Source: Novosphingobium flavum (GTDB taxonomy: Bacteria; Pseudomonadota; Alphaproteobacteria; Sphingomonadales; Sphingomonadaceae). Taken from it: a stretch of DNA of 64,000 nucleotides. The stretch lies in contig NZ_JACLAW010000009.1 in assembly GCF_014230315.1 (NCBI RefSeq), forward strand, positions 124,001 to 188,000. The letters run 5' to 3'. Below are positions 1 through 9,686 of this stretch, piece after piece. Within the stretch, counting starts at the first letter, position 1; each line of letters opens with the position of its first letter. The notes under the pieces were generated by a model that saw only the letters and a list, made by a program, of their open reading frames with translations, did no database searches and was not told where the DNA came from. The position numbers were made by a program, and so were the translations under genes.

Positions 1-1048
1 GGTGCTCGGCCCGTTCCTTGGGATCGGCCAGCAGGCTTTCCTCGTTGGCGCGGTCTTCCTCGGGCGTGGCGCCGCGCGGGCGGGTGCCGGCGATCGGGCG
101 GATCGTGACTTCGCCGTGACGAACGCGGACGAGGATTTCCGGGCTCGACCCGATCAGGGCGAAGCCGGGCAGGTCGAGAAAATAGAGGAACGGCGAGGGG
201 TTTACCCGGCGCAGCGCGCGGTAGAGCGCGATCGGCGGCAGGGCGAAAGGCGTCGTGAAGCGCTGGGCCAGAACGACCTGGAAGATGTCTCCCGCGACGA
301 TGTATTCCTGCCCCTTGCGGACCATCTGTTCATAACGCTCGGGCGCGATGACCGGGGTGCGGACCGGCTCGGGCAGGTCGGCCCGGTGGACCGGCGGCGG
401 GGCCGGGCGGGCGAGGCGGGCGAGGGCGGCGTCGATCCGCTCGGCCGCGGCGTCGATCTGGGCCTGCGGCTCGCCCTGACCGGGCCAGAGCGGAGCGACG
501 CACCACAGGGCGTCGGACAAGCGGTCGATCACCAGGATCAGGGTCGGCCGGACGAACAGCATGTCGGGCAGTTCGAGCGCGGACTGGGGGGCGCGCGGCA
601 GCTTCTCGACGAGGCCGATCGTTTCGTAGCCGAAATAGCCGACGAGGCAGGCCAGCGCCGGGGGCAACTCGGCCGGGACGTCGATCCGGCAGGAGGCGGC
701 CAGCGCCCGCAGTTCGGCAAGCGCATCGCCGGCGAGCGGTGAGAAGGCCGCGCGGTCGGTCTGCCAGGCGCGGTTGATCTCGGCCCCGTGGCCGGTGGCG
801 CGAAAAACGAGGTCAGGATCGATCCCGAGCAGGCTGTAGCGCCCACGCACGGCGCCGCCTTCGACCGACTCGAGCAGGAAATCGCCGCGCCCGTCCTCGA
901 ACAGCTTGAGCGCGGCGCCGACCGGGGTTTCCGTATCGGCCACCAGCCGGCGCCAGACGAGCGCCGGCTTGCCAGCGGCGAGCTGGGCAAGGGCCGGCGC
1001 GGCGTTTTCCGGGGTGCTGGTGGCGGCGGCGGTCGCGGTCAGGGTCAT
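1..1048 (-). CDS. trpE: Anthranilate synthase component I (TrpE), 3' end cut off
   Basis: TrpE makes anthranilate from chorismate, the first step of tryptophan synthesis, with ammonia from a TrpG glutaminase subunit. The ATG at 1048 opens 349 in-window codons and the frame runs off the left edge, so the C-terminal third is missing. The N-terminal part contains the family feedback-region text LLESVEGG near residue 60 and later SPFLYFLDL, GSSPEILVR and IRPIAGTRPRG of the chorismate-binding domain. It starts 22 bp after the stop of the PpiD-like gene, so the two are probably co-transcribed. PabB or another chorismate-utilising enzyme is an alternative, but the N-terminal domain fits TrpE better. 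Confidence 0.9.
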   Translation of the reverse strand, partial: MTLTATAAATSTPENAAPALAQLAAGKPALVWRRLVADTETPVGAALKLFEDGRGDFLLESVEGGAVRGRYSLLGIDPDLVFRATGHGAEINRAWQTDRAAFSPLAGDALAELRALAASCRIDVPAELPPALACLVGYFGYETIGLVEKLPRAPQSALELPDMLFVRPTLILVIDRLSDALWCVAPLWPGQGEPQAQIDAAAERIDAALARLARPAPPPVHRADLPEPVRTPVIAPERYEQMVRKGQEYIVAGDIFQVVLAQRFTTPFALPPIALYRALRRVNPSPFLYFLDLPGFALIGSSPEILVRVRHGEVTIRPIAGTRPRGATPEEDRANEESLLADPKERAEH

Positions 1049-1070
1049 GCGCTGGGTGCTTCGCGGGCGA

Positions 1071-3011
1071 TCAGTTGCCGGTGCCGGTCAGCTGGCGGGA
1101 GACGGCGTCGATCGCGATCTGGTTCTTCTTGAAACCGACTGCATCGCGCATCGCCTTGCGCAGCTGCTCGGCATATTCGCGGCTGGTCATCTGCGACAGT
1201 TCGGCCGTGGCCGAGGCGAGCAGCGGGGCGGCCTGTTGCGGCGTGCCGGGGACGATCTTCGCGAGGCTGACCACAAACCAGCCCTGCCCGCCGGGAGCGG
1301 CAAGGACCTTGGTCGTGCCCTGCGCCATCGAGAACAGCAGCCCGAGCGCGGGCGGAATGCCATTCGCCTGACGGGAGAATTCCTGCCGGTTGATGTTCAG
1401 CCGCTGGACCGGCGGCAGGCCGGCAACGCCGAGGCCGGCCAGGGCCGCGCCGAGATCGGTGCCCTTGCGGGCCTGCGCGGAGACCTTCTCGGCGGCGGCC
1501 TTGGCGGCGGCGGCGCCCTTTTCGAGCAGGTAGGCCGAGGCGACGTCGCCGCGAATCTCGGCGAGCGGGGCCGGGGCCGACGCGGTGATGCGGGCGACGT
1601 CGAAGACCACGAACTTCTTGCCGGGCTCGATTTCGGCGAGCTGCGGCTGGCCCTCGCGCTCCATCGAGAAGGCGGTCTGCAGCACGCGGGCGAGTTCGGC
1701 CGGGGCCGGGGTGCCCTTGGTATAGACCTTGCCATCCGCGGTGAGTGGCTCGGTCTGCTGAAGGGTCAGCGACAGTTCCTTGGCGACGTCACCGAGCGAG
1801 CCGCCATTGTCGAACTCTTCCTCGATCTTGCTCGAGAAGTCGGACAGCGCGGTGCGCTTCTTCTGGGCGGCGAGGTCGGCGCTGATTTCGGCGCGGGCCT
1901 GATCGAGGGTCTTGCCGGGGCGCTGGTCGATGACGTCGACGCGCAGGATCGCCCAGCCGAGAGTGGCCTTGATCGGCCCGGCCATCGCACCCTTGGCCGC
2001 GGCGAAGACCGCATCGGCGAGCGCCGGGTTGGTCTGAGTCGTCAGCTGGGTCTTGGTCGAGGGGCCGATCGCGGCGACGGCGAGACCCTTGGCCGAGGCT
2101 GCGGCCTCGAGGGTCTTGCCGCCGGAAACCTCGGCGAGGACGGCCTTGGCGGCAGCCTCGGTCGGCAGCAGGAGCTGGGTGACCTTGCGGCTCTCGGTGG
2201 CGGCATATTGCGCCTTGTTGCCGTTGTAGCGGGCCGCGATCTCGGCCTCGGTCGGCGCGGGGACGTTCTTGATCGCGGCGTCGTCGAACACGGCCCAGCG
2301 GATCTCGCGGCGCTCGGGCCGGATGAAATTGTCACGGTGCGCGCTGTAGTAGGCGGCGAGGTCCGCGTCGGTCGGCTGGGCCTTGGGCGCAAAGGCGCCC
2401 GAAGGGATGAGGGCGATCGAGCCGGTGCGCTGCTCGGTCAGCAGGGCGGCGTAGCGGCCGACCACGGACTGCGGCATCTTGGCGCCGAAGGCGGCCGGAA
2501 CGAGCAGCTGGCGGGCAACGAGGCCATCGGCGATGTCCTGACGCACGGCGGCTTCGTTGAGGCCGCGCTGGGCGAGGACGGCCTTGAAGGTGGCGGTGCT
2601 GAACTTGCCGTCGATGCCCTTGAAGGCGTCGATCTTGGCCAGTTCGCTATCCACCAGGCGATCGCTGGCGATGACGCCGTGTTCGGCGCCGAATTCCGAG
2701 ATGGCGGCGCGGTCGACCAGCTGGTCGAGCGCCTCGGTCAGGCCGCCGCCGGCGACGAAGGCCTGCATCGTCAGGCGCGGGTTGTTCTGCTTGACCTGCT
2801 CGAGCCCGGTGGTTGCGGCCTGGCCGAGATCGGCGGTGCTGATCTTGCGCTTGCCGACGCTGGCCACCCGGTCTCCGCCCGTGACCGAGCCGAAGGTACC
2901 GCTGCCGGTAACGTCGGCGGCGGCGAAGGCCAGCGCGATCAGCCCGAGGAAAAGCAGGGCAAGCGCCGCGCCGACCTTGGACTTCATGAACGAGCGAAAG
3001 ATATTGAGCAT
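1071..3011 (-). CDS. PpiD/SurA-like membrane-anchored peptidyl-prolyl isomerase
   Basis: This 646-residue protein is a parvulin-type folding factor anchored in the inner membrane and facing the periplasm. It begins with a short basic segment (MLNIFRSFMKSKVG) and one hydrophobic helix at about residues 14-32. A SurA-N-like region follows to about 165, then a degenerate parvulin (PpiC-type) domain at about 250-370 and a long C-terminal helical part. The length and single N-terminal anchor match PpiD rather than soluble SurA. The ATG start at 3011 has a purine-rich AGG upstream. It leads an apparent operon into trpE and is divergent from tpiA. Isomerase activity is inferred from the family; the parvulin active site was not checked residue by residue. 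Confidence 0.85.
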   Translation of the reverse strand: MLNIFRSFMKSKVGAALALLFLGLIALAFAAADVTGSGTFGSVTGGDRVASVGKRKISTADLGQAATTGLEQVKQNNPRLTMQAFVAGGGLTEALDQLVDRAAISEFGAEHGVIASDRLVDSELAKIDAFKGIDGKFSTATFKAVLAQRGLNEAAVRQDIADGLVARQLLVPAAFGAKMPQSVVGRYAALLTEQRTGSIALIPSGAFAPKAQPTDADLAAYYSAHRDNFIRPERREIRWAVFDDAAIKNVPAPTEAEIAARYNGNKAQYAATESRKVTQLLLPTEAAAKAVLAEVSGGKTLEAAASAKGLAVAAIGPSTKTQLTTQTNPALADAVFAAAKGAMAGPIKATLGWAILRVDVIDQRPGKTLDQARAEISADLAAQKKRTALSDFSSKIEEEFDNGGSLGDVAKELSLTLQQTEPLTADGKVYTKGTPAPAELARVLQTAFSMEREGQPQLAEIEPGKKFVVFDVARITASAPAPLAEIRGDVASAYLLEKGAAAAKAAAEKVSAQARKGTDLGAALAGLGVAGLPPVQRLNINRQEFSRQANGIPPALGLLFSMAQGTTKVLAAPGGQGWFVVSLAKIVPGTPQQAAPLLASATAELSQMTSREYAEQLRKAMRDAVGFKKNQIAIDAVSRQLTGTGN

Positions 3012-3166
3012 GAAAAACCTGTCACCTCTAGGCGCCGCGCGCGGCGGCGGTCCGGTGGGCGGCTTTAGGAGGCAATCGCGCCAATCGCAACGGGCCTATG
3101 CGCTTCATCCCGCTTGCGGTTCGTCGTATTACCGGCTCAGCCACGGGAAAATCGCGCCTTGCGCTT

Positions 3167-3195
3167 TTGACAAGCGGGCGCCGGGTGCCTAGCAG
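3167..3195 (+). promoter_or_regulatory. Candidate sigma70 promoter of tpiA
   Basis: A perfect -35 hexamer TTGACA (3167-3172) is followed after exactly 17 bp by TAGCAG (3190-3195), a moderate -10. It lies about 85 bp upstream of the tpiA start, inside the divergent gap shared with the PpiD-like gene. This is inferred from sequence only. Confidence 0.45.
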
Positions 3196-3281
3196 CGCGG
3201 CAAATGCCGTGGCGCGGGGGGAATCGCGGGCCAGATGGCCGCGGTCGGCGCGCCAGCAAAGCGGTGCAGCAGGGATCATGC

Positions 3282-4046
3282 ATGTCCAATCGGCCTTATA
3301 TCGTTGGCAACTGGAAGATGAACGGCATCCGCGCGATGCTCGCCGAGGCGCGGGCGATCGAGCGCGGGGCGGGCCGCTACCCGGAGGTGCAGGTGGGCCT
3401 GGCGCCGCCGTTCACCCTGGTCCAGGCCATGGCCGAACAGGTCGGTGCGCTCGAGACGGGCGGGCAGGACTGCCATGTTGCCGTCAAGGGTGCCCACACC
3501 GGCGACATTTCAGCGGCCATGCTGGCCGATGCGGGCGCTCACTTCGTGATCGTCGGCCATTCGGAGCGGCGGCGCGACCATGGCGAGACCGATGGCCTCG
3601 TCAAGGCCAAGGCCGAGGCGGCACTGGCGGCGGGGCTGGGGGTGATCATCTGCGTTGGCGAGACGCTGGAAGAGCGCGACGCGGGCCGCGCCGAGGCCGT
3701 GGTGCAAGGGCAGGTGGCGGGATCGCTGCCGGACCTTGCCGACGAGGGGCAGGCGGCCAAGGTTGCCGTGGCCTATGAGCCGGTCTGGGCGATCGGCACC
3801 GGGCGGGTGGCCGCGGTGGACGACGTCGTCGCCATGCACGGGGCGATCGGGAAGACGCTGGCCGGCGCGCTTGGCGAGGCCGGGCCCTCGGTGCGCATTC
3901 TCTATGGCGGCTCGGTCAATGCGGACAATGCGCGCGACCTGCTCGCGGCCGAGGGCGTCGATGGGGCGCTGGTCGGCGGGGCGAGCCTGACCGCCGAGAG
4001 CTTCCTTGCCATCGTGGCGGCCGCCGCGGCGGTGCGCGAGGGCTGA
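3282..4046 (+). CDS. tpiA: Triosephosphate isomerase
   Basis: The enzyme interconverts dihydroxyacetone phosphate and glyceraldehyde 3-phosphate in glycolysis and gluconeogenesis. The 254-residue length is typical. The N-terminal GNWKMNG carries the substrate-binding Asn and catalytic Lys, VGHSERR near residue 92 carries the catalytic His, and [10 protein letters not shown] near 165 carries the catalytic Glu and the mobile loop. LYGGSVN near the C-terminus is the phosphate-binding loop. The ATG at 3282 was chosen because [15 protein letters not shown] is the usual start and an AGGGA lies 7 bases upstream. Longer in-frame starts would add a basic, non-conserved extension. secG follows 100 bp downstream, a common pairing. 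Confidence 0.97.
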   Translation: MSNRPYIVGNWKMNGIRAMLAEARAIERGAGRYPEVQVGLAPPFTLVQAMAEQVGALETGGQDCHVAVKGAHTGDISAAMLADAGAHFVIVGHSERRRDHGETDGLVKAKAEAALAAGLGVIICVGETLEERDAGRAEAVVQGQVAGSLPDLADEGQAAKVAVAYEPVWAIGTGRVAAVDDVVAMHGAIGKTLAGALGEAGPSVRILYGGSVNADNARDLLAAEGVDGALVGGASLTAESFLAIVAAAAAVREG

Positions 4047-4146
4047 CGCCGGCAACGAGGGCGGGGCATTCCCACCCTTGCGCTGCGCGTGATGGGCGCC
4101 TAGATGGCGGTCGATTCCGGGCTCTTGCCTGACGGATTGGATATTC

Positions 4147-4500
4147 ATGAATCTGTTCATCTTCCTCATGGTCGTCCAGGCGATCGTTGCCTCGCTCCTC
4201 GTGTGCGTGATCCTCATGCAGAAGTCGGAAGGCGGCGGCCTCGGCACCGGCGGCAGCCCGACCGGGTTCATGTCGGCGCGCGGCGCGGCGGACTTCCTGA
4301 CCCGCAGCACGGCGATCCTGGCCACGATCTTCGTCGTCCTCTCGATCGCCCTGGCAGGGCTGGCGGTGAAAACCATCGGCTCGCGCGATCTCGACACCTC
4401 GCTCGAGCGTGTTGCCCCGGTCCAGAAGGCGCCGGCGGACCCGCTCGCCAATCCGGCTCCGGCAGCGGGTCCGCTGCCCGCCGCCACCCCGGCCCAGTAA
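4147..4500 (+). CDS. secG: Preprotein translocase subunit SecG
   Basis: SecG is the small auxiliary subunit of the SecYEG channel in the inner membrane. The 117-residue protein has the family layout: a first membrane helix (residues about 2-22), the loop motif LMQKSEGGGLG with a Gly-rich stretch, a second helix (about 50-73), then a tail rich in Ala and Pro. The tail (about residues 85-117) is low complexity and probably disordered. It sits between tpiA and pyrG, as in many alphaproteobacteria. Confidence 0.93.
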   Translation: MNLFIFLMVVQAIVASLLVCVILMQKSEGGGLGTGGSPTGFMSARGAADFLTRSTAILATIFVVLSIALAGLAVKTIGSRDLDTSLERVAPVQKAPADPLANPAPAAGPLPAATPAQ

Positions 4501-4514
4501 GCCGGACCAGACAT

Positions 4515-4538
4515 GCGCGGCCTGACCCAAGGCCGCGC
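4515..4538 (+). terminator. GC-rich hairpin after secG
   Basis: A perfect 9-bp stem (GCGCGGCCT / AGGCCGCGC) with a 6-base loop starts 14 bp after the secG stop. No T tract follows, so it is either a weak terminator or an mRNA-stabilising hairpin ahead of pyrG. Confidence 0.4.
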
Positions 4539-4717
4539 GCTCCCCAGGCGCGGCTCGCAAGGGCCGCGCAACCCCATCGCCGGTCTTCCTGCTCCGCATC
4601 GCCAGTCGATTGCGGCGCTTCCGGCATTGTGCAGCAATGCGGGACTGTGGATTTTGCGTGCTCCCTTGCCGGAGACGCTTGCCCTTGTCCCCCGAACAGG
4701 ACTAAGGCCCAACTCCC

Positions 4718-6349
<1,632 letters not shown>

Positions 6350-6370
6350 AGACAGCAAGTAAATACCGCT

Positions 6371-6420
6371 AGAAGGGCGCCAATTTGCCGAATTAACGGC
6401 GAATTGGCGCCCTTTCTGTT
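6371..6420 (+). terminator. Strong intrinsic terminator after pyrG
   Basis: Arms AGAAGGGCGCCAATTT and AATTGGCGCCCTTTCT pair around an inner GCCG/CGGC stem with loop AATTAA. A T-rich stretch (CTTTCTGTTTCTG) follows. It starts 21 bp after the pyrG stop and is nearly symmetrical, so it could act on both strands. Confidence 0.85.
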
Positions 6421-6742
6421 TCTGCGGACTGCATTTTTCCGATGCACAATGAAATGCAAATTCTTCGTTATATTTTGGAAAGTCCTTGCCAATCCAAAAC
6501 GGCATGCCCTACCGGAGGCTCACACCCGTTTTGCGAATTGTGACAGAATTCGTGATCATTTTTCCTGTCATCAGCGCGCTATTGTGCGAGCTGCGGGGAT
6601 AGATCACTGCCGTCCATCAATAGTGCAGCACGATGTTTGGGATCGGGCCTGGCCCGCCCGTAATACAGGCTTGACCTGGATCGATCGTCTTCTGCGACCC
6701 GGACGATCAGGAAGGGGCTTGGCGATGTCCTCGCGGCGTCGT
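6421..6742. other. Low-GC gap between pyrG and hsp20
   Basis: This gap between convergent genes is clearly richer in A and T than its surroundings. It holds an AAAACGG/CCGTTTT inverted repeat (6496-6532) with a GGAGG in the loop (6514-6518). A possible 23-codon hydrophobic reading frame follows, from TTG at 6531 to TAG at 6602. No tRNA, known sRNA or recognisable protein was seen. It may host an unidentified small RNA or peptide. Confidence 0.3.
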
Positions 6743-6770
6743 GGGGGTGGGTCTTCCCGGACCCACCCCC
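6743..6770 (-). terminator. Hairpin downstream of hsp20
   Basis: A perfect 11-bp stem (GGGGGTGGGTC / GACCCACCCCC) encloses a 6-base loop, 45 bp past the hsp20 stop. No clear T run follows on the minus strand, so it is a likely but weak terminator or 3'-end stabiliser. Confidence 0.5.
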
Positions 6771-6815
6771 GAATTTCCCGTGGCGGCGCCAGTCAGGCGC
6801 GCCAGCCGCAATCAA

Positions 6816-7298
6816 TCAGGCAGCCTTGTCCTGCGCTCCGACCGCCGGGCGCGCCTCGACCACGTCGAGGCTTTTCTGCGTGCCGATCGAGACCTTCTTC
6901 GGCTTCATCGCCTCGGGCACTTCGCGCACGAGGTCGATGATCAGGAGGCCGTCCTCGAGGTTGGCATTCTCTACCCTGACGAAATCGGCAAGCTCGAAGC
7001 GGCGCTCGAACCCGCGCTGGGCGATCCCGACGTGGAGAAACTGGCCATCGCCCTGACCCTCGTCGACCTTGCGGCCCTGGATCACGAGCAGGTTCTGCTG
7101 CGCGGTGATATCGAGGTCCGCGGGCTTGAACCCGGCGACGGCGAGGGTGATGCGATAGGCATCCTCGCTCCGGCGCTCGATGTTGAAGGGCGGGTAATTG
7201 TCACCGCCGCTGGCCCGCGAGGCATTCTCGAGCAGGTCGAACAACCGGTCGAACCCGACGGTGTTGCGGCGATAGGGGGTGAAATCAAAGCGGTTCAT
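6816..7298 (-). CDS. Small heat-shock protein of the Hsp20/alpha-crystallin family
   Basis: This cytoplasmic ATP-independent holdase belongs to the IbpA-like class A small heat-shock proteins of alphaproteobacteria. The 160 residues start with MNRFDFTPYRRNTVGFDRLF, a signature N-terminus. The alpha-crystallin domain runs from about 38 to 130 (NIERRSEDAYRITLAVAGF, GIAQRGFERRFELAD, LEDGLLIIDLVREVPEAMKPKK). A short tail ends in AQDKAA. The ATG at 7298 was chosen over a codon 15 bases upstream because it matches the family N-terminus and has AGGA 8 bases before it. That AGGA is locked in a ROSE-like hairpin, so heat induction is probably controlled at translation. Confidence 0.93.
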   Translation of the reverse strand: MNRFDFTPYRRNTVGFDRLFDLLENASRASGGDNYPPFNIERRSEDAYRITLAVAGFKPADLDITAQQNLLVIQGRKVDEGQGDGQFLHVGIAQRGFERRFELADFVRVENANLEDGLLIIDLVREVPEAMKPKKVSIGTQKSLDVVEARPAVGAQDKAA

Positions 7299-7355
7299 GG
7301 TGCAAATCCTCATTCGAGCAATTCAACGGACCGGCGGGACCCGAATGGCATCCCG
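7299..7355 (-). promoter_or_regulatory. ROSE-like RNA thermometer in the hsp20 leader
   Basis: Read on the minus strand, the last leader hairpin (7321 to 7306) is UUGCUC-GAAU-GAGGAU. It pairs the Shine-Dalgarno AGGA with UUGCU through U-U and G-G mismatches flanked by U-A, C-G, U-A and C-G pairs. This is the defining UYGCU/anti-SD arrangement of ROSE elements. A second hairpin (CGGGA/UCCCG, 7355-7335) lies just upstream. Such elements melt at heat-shock temperature and free the ribosome site. Function is inferred. Confidence 0.68.
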
Positions 7356-7497
7356 GCAGTGTGTCACGCCCGCTTCACCTTCACTCGGGACAGGCGGGGG
7401 CGGCGCATGACACGTGGTGGGAGATATGTTAGCGCCCGGGCGTTTCAAGGGTTGCGCCCGGCATGAAGCCGATCGGCGCGCCGAGCAAAGGACGACG

Positions 7498-7755
7498 ATG
7501 GCCAAGGTCGAGATATATACCCAGTGGGGCTGCGGCTTTTGTGTGCGGGCCAAGGCACTGCTGGACAGCAAGGGTGTGGCCTACACCGAGTACGACGTGA
7601 CGATGGACACGAAGAAGCGGGCCGAAATGGTCGAGCGCGCGCCGGGCGCGCGGACCGTGCCGCAGGTGTTCATCGACGATGTTGCCTATGGTGGGAGCGA
7701 CGACATTCACGCGCTTGACCGGGCGGGCAAGCTCGATCCCGTGCTGGGCCTCTGA
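7498..7755 (+). CDS. grxC: Glutaredoxin 3 (GrxC type)
   Basis: This 85-residue thiol-disulfide oxidoreductase uses glutathione to reduce disulfides or glutathionylated proteins in the cytoplasm. MAKVEIYTQWGCGFCVRAK holds the dithiol active site as Cys-Gly-Phe-Cys rather than the usual Cys-Pro-Tyr-Cys. The cis-Pro motif TVPQVFI and the glutathione-binding GGSDDI follow. The ATG at 7498 was chosen because it starts the thioredoxin fold and AAAGGA lies 6 bases upstream. The next gene begins at the base after its stop, so the two are co-translated. The CGFC centre lies between classical dithiol and CGFS-type centres. Confidence 0.93.
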   Translation: MAKVEIYTQWGCGFCVRAKALLDSKGVAYTEYDVTMDTKKRAEMVERAPGARTVPQVFIDDVAYGGSDDIHALDRAGKLDPVLGL

Positions 7756-8595
7756 ATGACCCGCATCGCGCTGCTGCAGATGACCAGCGGGATCGACCCC
7801 GCCGCGAATGCCCGCGCCGTTGCCGAAGGGGCGGCCCGGGCCGCGGCCGAGGGGGCGGCGATGCTGTTCACCCCGGAAATGGCGGGGCTGATCGACCGCG
7901 ACCGCAAGCGGGCCGCGGCCTCGATCGTGTCCGAGGAGGCCGACCTGACGCTGGCGGCCGCGCGCGAGGCGGCGGCCCGGGCTGGGATCTGGGTGGCGCT
8001 GGGTTCGCTGGCGCTGCGCCGGTCGGGTGAGGGTGACGGGCGCTTTGCCAACCGTGCGCTGGTGATCGGGCCGGACGGCGAAATCCGGGCGCGGTACGAC
8101 AAGATGCACATGTTCGACGTCGACCTTGCTACGGGCGAATCGTGGCGGGAATCGAACGCCTATGCACCGGGCGAGGCGCTGGGCGTGGTCGAGGGCACTC
8201 CGGTCGGCAGGCTGGGGTTGGCGATCTGCTACGATGTGCGGTTTCCGGCGCTGTTCGAGGCACTGGGGCGGCGGCAATGCGATGCCATCGCGATCCCGGC
8301 GGCCTTCACCGTGCCGACCGGGCGCGATCACTGGCACCTGATGCAGCGCGCGCGCGCGGTCGAGGCCAGCGCCTTCGTGATCAGCGCAGCGCAGGTTGGC
8401 CGGCACGAGGACGGACGCGAGACCTATGGCCATTCGCTGGTGGTCGATCCATGGGGGCATGTCCTGCTCGACATGGGCGGGGCGGATGACGGCGGCGCGG
8501 CGGGGCTGGGTTTTGCCGAGATCGACCCGGCGCGGATCGCGGCGGTGCGGGCGCAGTTGCCGAGCCTTGCCAACCGGCGCGCGATCCCCAACTAG
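7756..8595 (+). CDS. Nitrilase-superfamily amidohydrolase (Nit1-like)
   Basis: This 279-residue member of the carbon-nitrogen hydrolase superfamily hydrolyses small amides or deaminated metabolites. The Glu-Lys-Cys triad is visible: Glu in FTPEMAGL (near residue 40), Lys in RYDKMHMFDVD (near 115) and Cys in LAICYDVRFPALF (near 158). KMHMFDVD is typical of the Nit1/omega-amidase group that includes deaminated-glutathione amidase. The start codon directly abuts the grxC stop and DUF1178 follows 9 bp downstream, a conserved alphaproteobacterial trio. The glutaredoxin neighbour suggests removal of deaminated glutathione, but the substrate is not proven. Confidence 0.88.
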   Translation: MTRIALLQMTSGIDPAANARAVAEGAARAAAEGAAMLFTPEMAGLIDRDRKRAAASIVSEEADLTLAAAREAAARAGIWVALGSLALRRSGEGDGRFANRALVIGPDGEIRARYDKMHMFDVDLATGESWRESNAYAPGEALGVVEGTPVGRLGLAICYDVRFPALFEALGRRQCDAIAIPAAFTVPTGRDHWHLMQRARAVEASAFVISAAQVGRHEDGRETYGHSLVVDPWGHVLLDMGGADDGGAAGLGFAEIDPARIAAVRAQLPSLANRRAIPN

Positions 8596-8604
8596 ATTCG
8601 CGTC

Positions 8605-9090
8605 ATGATCGTTTTCGACCTGCAATGCGCCCCTGATGGGCACCGGTTCGAGGGGTGGTTTTCCTCCTCGGAGGATTTCGCGCGCCAGCAGGAGCGCGGG
8701 CTGGTGTGCTGCCCGACCTGCGGGTCGGCCGAGGTGAACAAGGCGGTGATGGCGCCCAATGTCGGCCGCAAGGGCAACCAGTTGCCCGAACCAGCGCGAA
8801 AGGCGGTGGGCGGCCCGGTGCCGGCGGTTGCCAATGCAGGGCCCGCGCTTCCACCCGAGGCGGCCGCGATGTTGCGGGCGATTGCCGAGGCCCAGGCCCA
8901 GGCGCTCAAGTCTTCGCGCTGGGTGGGGGAGGACTTTGCGGAAAAGGCCCGGGCCATTCACTACGGCGAGAACGATCCCGAGGCGATCCACGGCCAGGCA
9001 CGGCCGGAGGAGGTTCGTGACCTGCTGGAGGAAGGCGTGGAAATCGCGCCGATCCTGTTTCCAGTCGTGCCGCCCGAGCAGGCCAACTAG
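8605..9090 (+). CDS. DUF1178 family protein
   Basis: This 161-residue protein has unknown biochemical function. It starts with MIVFDLQCAPDGHRFEGWF and carries a CCPTCGS cluster near residue 33, so Cys7 and the CCPTC could form a zinc-ribbon-like site. A low-complexity Ala/Pro-rich linker (about 58-95) precedes a conserved C-terminal part with FAEKARAIHYGE and LLEEGVEIAPILFPV. It is the third gene of the grxC-nitrilase-DUF1178 unit. Co-occurrence hints at a role with thiol metabolism, which is inference. Confidence 0.88.
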   Translation: MIVFDLQCAPDGHRFEGWFSSSEDFARQQERGLVCCPTCGSAEVNKAVMAPNVGRKGNQLPEPARKAVGGPVPAVANAGPALPPEAAAMLRAIAEAQAQALKSSRWVGEDFAEKARAIHYGENDPEAIHGQARPEEVRDLLEEGVEIAPILFPVVPPEQAN

Positions 9091-9143
9091 TTGGGTGAAC
9101 CCGGTTGCCCGATCGCGCGGCGCCGCCTAAAGGAGCCGCGAGT

Positions 9144-9220
9144 GCGCCCGTAGCTCAGCCGGATAGAGCACCAGATTCCTAATCTGGGGGCCATGGGTTC
9201 GAATCCCGTCGGGCGCACCA
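9144..9220 (+). tRNA. tRNA-Arg (anticodon CCU)
   Basis: The 77-nt gene has a 7-bp acceptor stem (GCGCCCG with CGGGCGC), a TAGCTCAGCCGGATAGAGCA D-arm, an anticodon arm CCAGA-TTCCTAA-TCTGG with anticodon CCT, a GGTTCGAATC T-loop and an encoded CCA end. It reads the rare codon AGG. No integrase or duplicated 3' end lies nearby. Confidence 0.97.
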
Positions 9221-9228
9221 CTCGCCGC

Positions 9229-9600
9229 TCAGCTCAGGTCTTCGGCCTCGAACAGCGGGCGGATCTCGATCTCGCTGGGCCCCGCCATCGGGTTGGGGCA
9301 GCGTTTCACCCAGGCCACGGCCTCTTCCATGTCCTTGACCTCCCACAGCCAGAAACCGGCGACGAGTTCGCGCGGGTGAGGGAAGGGGCCGTCTGTGACG
9401 GTGCGGACGGCGCCATCGAAGGCCACGCGCTTGCCGGCGGACGAGGGCTTGAGACCATCGGCCATCCGCAGGATTCCGGCGGCGGCGAGTTCGTCATTGA
9501 AGCGGCCCATTTCCGCCATCATCGCCAGCGTTTCCGGGGTGGGGTGGTAGCCCTTCTCCTCGCTCTCCTCGGTGGCCTTGACCAGGACCATGACGCGCAT
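9229..9600 (-). CDS. YciI-like (YCII/DGPF) protein
   Basis: This 123-residue protein belongs to the YCII-related family, dimeric alpha-beta barrel proteins often found near ECF sigma factors. It starts [17 protein letters not shown] and shows the hallmark [21 protein letters not shown], with the DGPF motif and a later [17 protein letters not shown] strand. The ATG at 9600 has GGAGAGG upstream; a longer in-frame start would add unconserved residues. Function is unknown and no sigma factor lies beside it. Its stop is 9 bp past the end of tRNA-Arg. Confidence 0.85.
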   Translation of the reverse strand: MRVMVLVKATEESEEKGYHPTPETLAMMAEMGRFNDELAAAGILRMADGLKPSSAGKRVAFDGAVRTVTDGPFPHPRELVAGFWLWEVKDMEEAVAWVKRCPNPMAGPSEIEIRPLFEAEDLS

Positions 9601-9686
9601 CGGGCCTCTCCTTGCTGGAACCGCAAGCACAACGCGCACGCGGGCTTGTTGTGCCGGCGGCGCAAGCTGCGCTATGGGCGCGGGCG

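Noticed and set aside
906..3068. 720-codon open frame on the plus strand opposite the PpiD-like gene
   Set aside because: It is a shadow of the minus-strand gene. There are no motifs and it is dominated by Arg, Gly and Leu, as expected in high-GC antisense frames.
9144..9220. tRNA-Arg as an integration site of a genomic island
   Set aside because: No integrase gene, direct repeat of the tRNA 3' end or change in gene content was seen on either side.
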